Below, piece by piece: positions 52,464 through 60,049 of a stretch of DNA of 64,000 bases. The stretch is from contig NZ_CBDIPG010000002.1 in the NCBI RefSeq assembly GCF_965283645.1, positions 124,001 through 188,000 of the forward strand. The letters are read 5' to 3'. A program made the position numbers and the translations under genes. The notes below the pieces were generated by a model, which saw only the letters and a list, made by a program, of their open reading frames with translations, was not told the DNA's origin and ran no database searches. Within the stretch, counting starts at the first letter, position 1, and every line of letters begins with the position of its first letter. The DNA is from Kordia sp965283645 (GTDB lineage Bacteria > Bacteroidota > Bacteroidia > Flavobacteriales > Flavobacteriaceae).

Positions 52464-53139
52464 ACATATCGTCGTTTTCTTTCTTCATTGTATCTTTTAT
52501 CATCATATAACGCCACATGGAATAATTTGAAATCATAAAAAACATATTTGCACCAATTCCAACAATTCTATTGGTAAACACAAATAGATAAATTCCGTAA
52601 AGCATGCCCATTCCTATGGTGCTGACGCCTGCTATTAGCAACTTTTTTGTTATTAAACTAGGTTTGCTAACGTAGGTAAGTATTGTTAAAAACGAAAAAT
52701 AACCAACTACAAATGTGTACGATACAATTTGACTAAAGGCATAGTCAGGTATTTTATCAATAAAAAATATAAACGGAATCATATATATTGCCAAGAATGG
52801 TACTGTACTAACTAAAATTCTTCTCGTAGAAATGTAGTGTGATTTTATCAATACAATAACGCCATACAATCCTATTCCGATAGTTGTAGCAATAACGCCT
52901 TCAATAAATTGTTCTCCGCCAATACGAAAAAAATAATCTGCCGTCATAAATGCTGCTAAAGCTACTAAGTATAGGATACTTTTTGTTTCTTTTTGTAAAA
53001 AATAAAAAAGTACCAATACAGGTATAGGCAACAACATTGTGTAGCGCCTAAACGTCAAATCTGAATAGAAAAACCAAATAATATCTATGCTTGCAATACA
53101 GATTAATATGGTTTTAAGTATCGTATTTGTTTTTTTCAT
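52453..53139 (-). CDS. Multi-pass membrane protein, possibly YhhN-like
   Basis: 228 residues from ATG 53139; ATGs at 53145 and 53178 are alternatives. About seven or eight membrane helices. The second one, RYTMLLPIPVLVLFYFLQ, resembles the KPLPxLLLL helix of YhhN/TMEM86 lysoplasmalogenase-like proteins. It shares its plan with the neighbours at 53233 and 54714. No catalytic residue can be assigned. Convergent with the nucleotidase gene. Confidence 0.65.
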   Translation of the reverse strand: MKKTNTILKTILICIASIDIIWFFYSDLTFRRYTMLLPIPVLVLFYFLQKETKSILYLVALAAFMTADYFFRIGGEQFIEGVIATTIGIGLYGVIVLIKSHYISTRRILVSTVPFLAIYMIPFIFFIDKIPDYAFSQIVSYTFVVGYFSFLTILTYVSKPSLITKKLLIAGVSTIGMGMLYGIYLFVFTNRIVGIGANMFFMISNYSMWRYMMIKDTMKKENDDMFTL

Positions 53140-53232
53140 CTGCATCACAAAGTAAATTGTTTCTGTTTTGAATTCCAATGATTTTTATTTTTATTGAGGA
53201 GCAATTACACTAAATAATTGTTTACTAATTAC

Positions 53233-53874
53233 TTACTGTTTGCTAACGTATTTATACATAGCAAAATGCATTAGTAAAAATGTTAATACGACACCAACTC
53301 GTATTGAAACTAGATATTCAAAAAACATATTGTATCCGTGAATAATTGTAGAAATCAAAAATAAAATTCCCGAACATAACAACCACAAGTTAAGTGTATT
53401 TTGATCATTTATATAGACAAGTGTGGAAACAAAAAAGAACAATCCTACAAAGAATACATAAAAAATTATATAATTAAATATGTCCATTTGCACTGCATCC
53501 GAATAGAAAATTAACGGAACTAAATATATAATTAGAAACGGAACAGCGGCAATGGCAATACTTTTTATCGGAATTACTTTTGCCGTTTTTAAACTCACAA
53601 TCACGTACATGCACACACCTAGTCCATAAAAAATTAATGCCAATTTAAAATATGCTTTTGTATTAAATAGTATGATCCCTAAAAATGTAGCAATCAGTCC
53701 AAAAAAGTACAACCAATTGATGTTCTTTACAGAATGTATATACAATAATATTAAAATTGGAAATGGTAAAAAGGTTATGTATTTTCTATTAATCCATTCA
53801 GGAAATAGTACGCCTAGCACATCTAGAAAAATAGCAGTAAAATACAGTAATAAGAGGATTTTTCGTTTCGGCAT
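53233..53874 (-). CDS. Multi-pass membrane protein, possibly YhhN-like
   Basis: 213 residues, about seven membrane helices. The segment RKYITFLPFPILILLYIHSV aligns with RRYTMLLPIPVLVLFYFLQK of the neighbour, and a PFLIIYLVPLIFY segment with PFLAIYMIPFIFF, so the two are paralogues. No soluble domain. Function unknown; the YhhN link is by pattern only. It is followed in the same direction by 52453-53139 after 93 bases. Confidence 0.65.
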   Translation of the reverse strand: MPKRKILLLLYFTAIFLDVLGVLFPEWINRKYITFLPFPILILLYIHSVKNINWLYFFGLIATFLGIILFNTKAYFKLALIFYGLGVCMYVIVSLKTAKVIPIKSIAIAAVPFLIIYLVPLIFYSDAVQMDIFNYIIFYVFFVGLFFFVSTLVYINDQNTLNLWLLCSGILFLISTIIHGYNMFFEYLVSIRVGVVLTFLLMHFAMYKYVSKQ

Positions 53875-54003
53875 GCACTAAAAAATTAAGTACATATAAG
53901 TTACAAAATATTTTTGATAATTTATGCGATTTATGTTTGTTCTGTAAGCTATAATTTTTTTCATCGACTACTTTTTCAACTAAACACTAAAAACCAACAC
54001 TTT

Positions 54004-54402
54004 ATGAAAAAATACATTCCATTTATCATCCGATTAGCCATTGCTATTATATTGATTCAAACCTTACGATTTAAATTAACTGCGGCTCCTGATAGTGTTT
54101 ATATTTTTGAACAAGTAGGTTTAGAACCAGTTGGACGTATCGGAATTGGTATTGCTGAATTGATTGCAGGGATTTTAATTTTAATTCCAAAAACTGCTTG
54201 GATTGGCGCAGCCCTAACACTTGGAATTATTGGTGGTGCGATTATGATGCATTTGACAAAATTGGGCATTGAAGTTCCGTTTGAAGGAAAACCAGATGGT
54301 GGCGCATTATTTATAACTGCTGTTGTTGTATTTATATTGAGTGCAATTACGCTTTGGTTGCAACGCAAAAACATTCCTATAATCGGGAAAAAGTTTAGCT
54401 AA
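54004..54402 (+). CDS. DoxX-like membrane protein
   Basis: 132 residues from ATG 54004 (an upstream in-frame codon at 53914 is less likely). Four membrane helices: about 5-22, 46-66, 72-90 and 105-124. Segments such as PVGRIGIGIAELIAGILILI and ALTLGIIGGAIMMHLTKLG fit the DoxX/MauE group. Members are linked to redox or thiol chemistry, but this copy has no Cys. It sits between minus-strand membrane genes, alone on the plus strand. Confidence 0.72.
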   Translation: MKKYIPFIIRLAIAIILIQTLRFKLTAAPDSVYIFEQVGLEPVGRIGIGIAELIAGILILIPKTAWIGAALTLGIIGGAIMMHLTKLGIEVPFEGKPDGGALFITAVVVFILSAITLWLQRKNIPIIGKKFS

Positions 54403-54418
54403 CATTTGAAAGTTTTAT

Positions 54419-54698
54419 TTATTCTTCTAAAACATCTAAAACACTCATACCATCATTTTCAAGAATAAATTTGAAAGAGAAAAATAGCATAAAATTGCTA
54501 TAAAATATTGCAATTATCATAAACATTCGTTCATACATATACAGTTCGTTACTAGTGACTGTAATGTTCATGATACCCAAATTTACAGCCGTAATAAGCA
54601 TCCTATAATAAATCTATTTTTTCTAGAAATAAAGCGACCAGCAATGAAATAAAAGCTATTGCGAAAAAGGCAATATGTATCAGTTTTCTAAAGTCCAC
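54419..54698 (-). pseudogene. Internally deleted paralogue of the next membrane gene
   Basis: From a GTG at 54698 the minus strand codes about 31 residues (KLIHIAFFAIAFISLLVALF ...) matching the N-terminus of the adjacent protein (THIAFLISAVVAILVAILFE), ending at a TAG. One base later a shifted frame (from 54601) codes 60 residues (MLITAVNLGIMNITVTSNEL ...) matching the adjacent C-terminus (MLIAAINLGFMNIIIGLNEL). About 130 codons of the middle are missing. This is a duplicate that lost its centre and is now out of frame. Confidence 0.75.
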
Positions 54699-54713
54699 GT
54701 ATAATTTAGATCC

Positions 54714-55397
54714 TCAAAAATCAATTGCTTCATCGGTATCATCCAACATAAATTTTAATACAAAAAATTGAATACACAAACTACAAAACACAACAATTAC
54801 CGTAAATATAGTTTCGTACACATACAATTCATTCAAGCCAATAATAATGTTCATAAAGCCTAAATTTATAGCCGCAATTAACATCCAAAGGTTGGGTTGA
54901 TTTTTATCTTTAAGGTAATAATACAAGGCGGTAAATATATAACTCAACATAAAAAACATTAAGAAACTAAAATATACAGCCGCCTCCGCAAGTTCCGATG
55001 AAATTATACTTATTACATTATAATAGATGTACAATACTGGTATTGAAATTACTATTACATATAAATAAATAGTAACTTCTGTTTTTTTCATCACATTGCG
55101 TACATACATCAAACGTAAATAGATAATATAAAATAGTGAGAATAATACAGAAACTGCTTCTAAATAGTTCCGTAAACCTAGTATTAACAATATTCCGCCA
55201 GCCAATCCAATTATTTGTGAAATGATATATAACACACTTGTTGGTGTTGTTTTTTCTGTGAAATAAATTATTAAAATTGTAAACACCGTAAACGGTTGCA
55301 CATAAATTAAACTAAACTTTTCAAAAAGTATAGCTACAAGTATCGCCACTACTGCGGAAATTAAGAAAGCTATATGTGTCGGTTTCGTTATATTCAT
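54714..55397 (-). CDS. Multi-pass membrane protein, possibly YhhN-like
   Basis: 227 residues, about eight membrane helices; short charged loops only. An acidic tail (LDDTDEAIDF) follows the last helix. It shares its general plan with 52453 and 53233 and is the intact partner of the remnant just downstream. Starts one base from the ligA stop, so it is probably co-transcribed with ligA. Function unknown; TMEM86-like is the best guess. Confidence 0.65.
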   Translation of the reverse strand: MNITKPTHIAFLISAVVAILVAILFEKFSLIYVQPFTVFTILIIYFTEKTTPTSVLYIISQIIGLAGGILLILGLRNYLEAVSVLFSLFYIIYLRLMYVRNVMKKTEVTIYLYVIVISIPVLYIYYNVISIISSELAEAAVYFSFLMFFMLSYIFTALYYYLKDKNQPNLWMLIAAINLGFMNIIIGLNELYVYETIFTVIVVFCSLCIQFFVLKFMLDDTDEAIDF

Positions 55398-57395
55398 TTA
55401 TATCATATTCAAAAAGGCATCTTCTGTTAAGATTGTAATGTTTAATTTTTCTGCTTTTTCACGTTTGCTAGGTCCCATTTTGTCTCCAGCAACGACAAAA
55501 GATGTTTTAGACGATATGGAAGAAGATACTTTTCCTCCATTATTTTCTATGAGTTTTTTAAGTTCGTTTCGTGACACTTTTTCAAATACACCCGAAACCA
55601 CAAACGATTTTCCAAGTAACGTTTCTGTTAAACCTTCTAACTGCGCCGCTGAAAACTCCAATTGAACTCCAGCTTGTCTTAAACGTTCAACAAGCCGCAA
55701 ATTAGATTCTTCTGAAAAGAATTGCGCCACACTTTCGGCAATCTTCACGCCTATTTCGTCGACATTAACTAAATCATCCGACGAAGCGTTCATGATTGCA
55801 TCAATAGATTTATAGTGTTTTGCCAATTTTTTAGCTACTGTTTCTCCTACATATCTAATTCCCAATGCGTACAATACACGCTCAAAAGGAATTTGTTTTG
55901 AAGCTTCAATACCATTCACTAAATTTTCAGCACTTTTTTCCGCCATACGTTCTAGCGGAATAACTTGTTCTTTGGTTAATTGGTATAAATCTGCATAATT
56001 ACCAATCAATCCTTCTTGTACTAACAATGCAACAGTTTCGCCGCCTAATCCTTCAATATCCATTGCTTTGCGCGAAATATAATGCTGAATTCTACCCACA
56101 ATTTGTGGTGTACAACCAACAATATTTGGACAATAATGTTGTGCTTCGCCTTCCTTGCGTTCTAATGGTGTATTACATTCGGGACATTCGGTTGCGTATA
56201 CTGTTTCGGTAGAATCTTTTGGGCGTGCTTCAAAATTAACACCAACAATTTTCGGGATGATTTCTCCTCCTTTTTCTACAAACACCGTATCGCGCGCTCT
56301 AATATCTAATTTAGCAATTTGATCTGCATTGTGCAAAGAAGCACGTTTAACAGTTGTTCCTGCCAACAAAACTGGCGTTAAATTTGCAACTGGAGTTATA
56401 GCACCAGTTCGTCCAACTTGATACGTAATTTCGTTTAAAATTGTAGAAACTTGTTCGGCTTTAAATTTATACGCCATTGCCCAACGTGGCGCTTTTGACG
56501 TATATCCAAGCTCATCTTGATATTGTAAGTTATTCACTTTAATTACCACACCGTCAATTTCGTATTTTAGTTCGTGTCTGTTGGCTTCCCAATAGTTTAC
56601 AAATTCTAAAATTTCATCTACACTTTTGGCAATTTTTGCAACTGTTGGGACTTTAAATCCCCAATTTCTAGCTTTTTCTAAACCTTCAAACTGTGTTGCA
56701 ATTGGCAGTTTTTCGCCTTTTATATTGTATAACAAGCATTCTAACGGACGTTTTGCCACTTCGCTGCTATCTTGTAATTTTAAGCTTCCAGAAGCTGTAT
56801 TTCGAGGATTCATGTACGGATCTTCTCCGTTGGCAACGCGTTCTTCATTCATCTTATGAAATCCGTCAAGCGGAAGAATGATCTCGCCACGAATGTCAAA
56901 CTTTGGTGGGAAATCACCTTTTAGTTGCAACGGAACCGTTTTTATCGTTTTGATATTATTTGTAACCTCATCACCTTGAAAACCATCACCACGCGTAACT
57001 GCTTTGATTAGTTTTCCGTTTTCATACGTTAAATTCATGGAAGCGCCATCATACTTTAACTCACACGTAAACTCTACATTCTCAACATCAAGAATCTTTT
57101 CAATACGTTTTTCCCAATCCAATAAATCTTCTTTCGAATACGAATTGTCCAACGAATACATACGATATTCATGCGGAATCGTATTAAAATTTTTGGTAAT
57201 CGTTCCACCAACACGAAGCGTTGGCGAATTCGGATCATGAAATTCAGGATGTTTGGCTTCGAGTGCTTGCAATTCTTTGAGTTTCATATCAAAGTCATAA
57301 TCAGAAATGGTGGCGTTATCCAACACATAATAATTATAATTATGTTCGCGTAATTCGTCGCGTAATGCGTTCAATTTTTCTTGAATGTTGTTCAT
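55398..57395 (-). CDS. ligA: NAD-dependent DNA ligase
   Basis: 665 residues, typical. Seals nicks with NAD+. Seen: Ia domain with YYVLDNATISDYDFDMKL; catalytic Lys in ELKYDGASMNLTYENG; TRGDGFQGDEVTNNIKTI; zinc finger CPECNTPLERKEGEAQHYC with CPNIVGC; HhH region VNGIEASKQIPFERVLYALG; C-terminal BRCT domain (LLGKSFVVSGVFEKVSRNEL). All domains present. Essential for replication and repair. Confidence 0.96.
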   Translation of the reverse strand: MNNIQEKLNALRDELREHNYNYYVLDNATISDYDFDMKLKELQALEAKHPEFHDPNSPTLRVGGTITKNFNTIPHEYRMYSLDNSYSKEDLLDWEKRIEKILDVENVEFTCELKYDGASMNLTYENGKLIKAVTRGDGFQGDEVTNNIKTIKTVPLQLKGDFPPKFDIRGEIILPLDGFHKMNEERVANGEDPYMNPRNTASGSLKLQDSSEVAKRPLECLLYNIKGEKLPIATQFEGLEKARNWGFKVPTVAKIAKSVDEILEFVNYWEANRHELKYEIDGVVIKVNNLQYQDELGYTSKAPRWAMAYKFKAEQVSTILNEITYQVGRTGAITPVANLTPVLLAGTTVKRASLHNADQIAKLDIRARDTVFVEKGGEIIPKIVGVNFEARPKDSTETVYATECPECNTPLERKEGEAQHYCPNIVGCTPQIVGRIQHYISRKAMDIEGLGGETVALLVQEGLIGNYADLYQLTKEQVIPLERMAEKSAENLVNGIEASKQIPFERVLYALGIRYVGETVAKKLAKHYKSIDAIMNASSDDLVNVDEIGVKIAESVAQFFSEESNLRLVERLRQAGVQLEFSAAQLEGLTETLLGKSFVVSGVFEKVSRNELKKLIENNGGKVSSSISSKTSFVVAGDKMGPSKREKAEKLNITILTEDAFLNMI

Positions 57396-57430
57396 GTACT
57401 ATACTAAAATCGATGATTATTTATTTCTTT

Positions 57431-58747
57431 TTATGCTACTACTTTTTTTCTTCGCTTTACAAAACCATATATCATAATATATGTGTAACAAGCTAATACT
57501 AAAACAAATGCAGTTTTAAATCCTATATTGTCTGTTAACAGTCCGTATAATGGTGGAATAACCGCGCCACCAACAATCATGGTGCATAAAATTCCGGAAG
57601 CTTGTGGTTTCAAATCATCCAATCCTCCGAGCGCTAAAGTAAATATTGTTGGGAACATAATAGAATTAAATAGACCAACTGCCAAAATACTCCACATAGA
57701 GATAAATCCTACAGTGTTTATAGAAATTATTATCATTAACAACGCACCAATTGCAAAACCGATCAATACTTTTGCAGGATCAATAATTTTGGTTAAATAC
57801 GCTCCGATAAAACGTCCAATCATGGCACCAGACCAATAAAACGTTACAAATGCACCAACAATAGCTTTTGGATCTAAGGTTGACAAATCGGCACTGACAA
57901 TCCATTCTGAAATACTTTTCATAGTTGGATTGTTTACAATGGCTTCCGCCAGATTCATATCGACAAAATAACTAGTTAAGTAACTTCCGATGGCAACTTC
58001 TGCGCCAACATACACAAAAATTCCAATAGCTCCCATAACTAATGATGGTTTTTCTAGCAAAGTTAAATAACCGCCTTTTGGAGCTTTTTGAAGTATTTTT
58101 GGCAGTTTTACATATACAAATATGATTGCTAATACTAATGTGAATAAGCCAATAGCAACAAACGGTATTTGCACATTGGAAGCTTCTGCGGCATAATACA
58201 TTTCTTTTTGAAGACTATTTAACCCTTCAATTTCGTCACCTGTTTTTATCTTATCGCTCAAAATAAACATAGCTCCAACGGCTGGTGCAATTGCTGTTCC
58301 TAATGAGTTAAATGCTTGTGATAAATTCAATCGGCTACTCGCGCCTTCTTCCGAACCTAACGCCGCTACATACGGATTGGCGGCAACTTGCAAAATGGTC
58401 ATTCCGCTTGCCAATACAAATACTGCTAATAGAAATACGATGAAAATTCTTGAAGAAGCGGCTGGATAAAAAAGTAAACAACCCGATCCCATGATCACTA
58501 AACCTAGAATGATTCCTTTTTTATAGCCAATTTTAGACAATAGAAATCCTGCGGGAATTGATAGTAATAAATATGCTCCAAAAAATGCAAATTGAATCAA
58601 TCCAGATTCAAAGTACGAAATTTCAAATACTTCTTTGAGTCGTGGAATTAACGGATCGACTAAAACCGTGATAAATCCCCAAAGGAAAAATAATGAGGTT
58701 AAAAATATAAAAGCACTTTTATAAGAGTTTTTGGTTGTTGATGACAT
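57431..58747 (-). CDS. Sugar MFS transporter, FucP-like
   Basis: 438 residues, twelve membrane helices. FFLWGFITVLVDPLIPRLKE near the start is the hallmark of the fucose/glucose/galactose:H+ symporter group, followed by AFFGAYLLLSIPAGFLLSKI. The group brings in fucose, galactose, glucose or GlcNAc. Placed beside GH92, GH20 and glycosylasparaginase genes, it probably imports mannose or GlcNAc released from N-glycans. That substrate is inference. Confidence 0.88.
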   Translation of the reverse strand: MSSTTKNSYKSAFIFLTSLFFLWGFITVLVDPLIPRLKEVFEISYFESGLIQFAFFGAYLLLSIPAGFLLSKIGYKKGIILGLVIMGSGCLLFYPAASSRIFIVFLLAVFVLASGMTILQVAANPYVAALGSEEGASSRLNLSQAFNSLGTAIAPAVGAMFILSDKIKTGDEIEGLNSLQKEMYYAAEASNVQIPFVAIGLFTLVLAIIFVYVKLPKILQKAPKGGYLTLLEKPSLVMGAIGIFVYVGAEVAIGSYLTSYFVDMNLAEAIVNNPTMKSISEWIVSADLSTLDPKAIVGAFVTFYWSGAMIGRFIGAYLTKIIDPAKVLIGFAIGALLMIIISINTVGFISMWSILAVGLFNSIMFPTIFTLALGGLDDLKPQASGILCTMIVGGAVIPPLYGLLTDNIGFKTAFVLVLACYTYIMIYGFVKRRKKVVA

Positions 58748-58867
58748 GCTGGTTAGTTAAGTTATTTGTTGTGTATTGTGTTGTGTTGTGTGCTAGTTAT
58801 TCACTTTCTATTTGTTTTCAAAGTATAAACTATTAGACTCCTAAACTTGATTTTTTATTAATTCGTT

Positions 58868-58893
58868 TTTCGTTCACACTGAGCTTGTCGAAG
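58868..58893. repeat. Short intergenic repeat element
   Basis: A CACTGAGCTTGTCGAAGTG element, common between flavobacterial genes. A related TCTCGACTGCGCTCGA is seen near 59980. Origin and role unknown. The remaining gap holds no gene. Confidence 0.35.
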
Positions 58894-58944
58894 TGATGAT
58901 TCGTTTATTTACTTTTTACGTCACTCAAAACTCATAACTAGTTT

Positions 58945-59964
58945 CTATTTTGTTTTGTTGTAAAAATCTGATTGAATATTTTTGTTTTCACCTTCTTTGT
59001 ATAGGTTGTAACTAAACCACTCATGAATGGAATATGCACCAGTTTCACCTTGTTTGTTTACAGCAATATATCCTACTTGAAAGTTTTTAAAATTACTGTT
59101 TGGCTTCTCCACAATTCTTCTAATGGCTTCTTCACATGCTTCTTGTGGTGATTTCCCTTGTCGCATGAGTTCAACGATTAGGAAGCTTCCAACGGTTTTT
59201 AGCACTTCTTCTCCTAAACCAGTTGCAGAAGCGCCACCAATTTCATTATCGACAAATAATCCGCCACCAATTATTGGTGAATCTCCTACTCTACCTGCCA
59301 TTTTATACGCCAATCCACTTGTGGTACAGGCACCTGAGATATCTCCGTTTTTGTCTATCGCCAACATTCCAATAGTATCATGATTTTCGATGTTGATAAT
59401 AGGTTTGTATTCAGATTTTATTTTCCACTCTTCCCAAGCTTTTTTGGATGCTTCTGTTAATAAATTTTCTTTTTTGAATCCTTTTTCATAGGCAAATTTT
59501 TCAGCGCCTTTTCCTATCAACATTACATGTGGCGTATCTTCCATTACTTTTCTTGCCAAAGAAATTACATGCATGATATTTTGCACGCCAAGTACAGCGC
59601 CATAGTTTCCATGTGTATCCATGATGCACGCATCTAAGGTTACATTTCCGTCTCTATCGGGCAAACCGCCTTTTCCTACTGATTGTCCTTTTTCGTTTGC
59701 TTCCTCAATTTTACAGCCTTCTTCAACAGCATCTACTACCGAACCGCCTTTTTCCAATACTTTTGCTGCAGTTTCTACTGCTAAAGGTGTATTCCAAGTT
59801 GCAATTACTAAAGGTCGTACAGGTTTTGTGTTTGTTGTTGTAGCTTTTGCAGTTGCAACTCCAGTTTCAGTGTTTTTTTCGTCAGCGCAAGACGCTAACG
59901 CGGTTCCTACGGTTAAACCTAATCCTGTTAAAGCGGCACTTTGTATAAATTTTCTTCTTTTCAA
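58945..59964 (-). CDS. N4-(beta-N-acetylglucosaminyl)-L-asparaginase
   Basis: 339 residues. Cleaves the GlcNAc-Asn bond of N-glycan asparagine, the last step in taking apart N-glycoproteins. The Ntn-hydrolase autocleavage site is seen as NHDTIGMLAID, with the Thr becoming the new N-terminal nucleophile; GACTTSGLAYKMAGRVGDSP and GGASATGLGEE are family signatures. N-terminus has RRKF and ALASC, giving a twin-arginine signal with a lipobox: probably a lipoprotein exported folded. Genes around it complete the pathway. Confidence 0.93.
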   Translation of the reverse strand: MKRRKFIQSAALTGLGLTVGTALASCADEKNTETGVATAKATTTNTKPVRPLVIATWNTPLAVETAAKVLEKGGSVVDAVEEGCKIEEANEKGQSVGKGGLPDRDGNVTLDACIMDTHGNYGAVLGVQNIMHVISLARKVMEDTPHVMLIGKGAEKFAYEKGFKKENLLTEASKKAWEEWKIKSEYKPIINIENHDTIGMLAIDKNGDISGACTTSGLAYKMAGRVGDSPIIGGGLFVDNEIGGASATGLGEEVLKTVGSFLIVELMRQGKSPQEACEEAIRRIVEKPNSNFKNFQVGYIAVNKQGETGAYSIHEWFSYNLYKEGENKNIQSDFYNKTK

Positions 59965-60049
59965 ATTGATTAATTTTTATCTCGACTGCGCTCGATATGA
60001 CAATAGTACAAATTGTATTTTAGCATATAAAACTGCACGTGTCGAAGCG

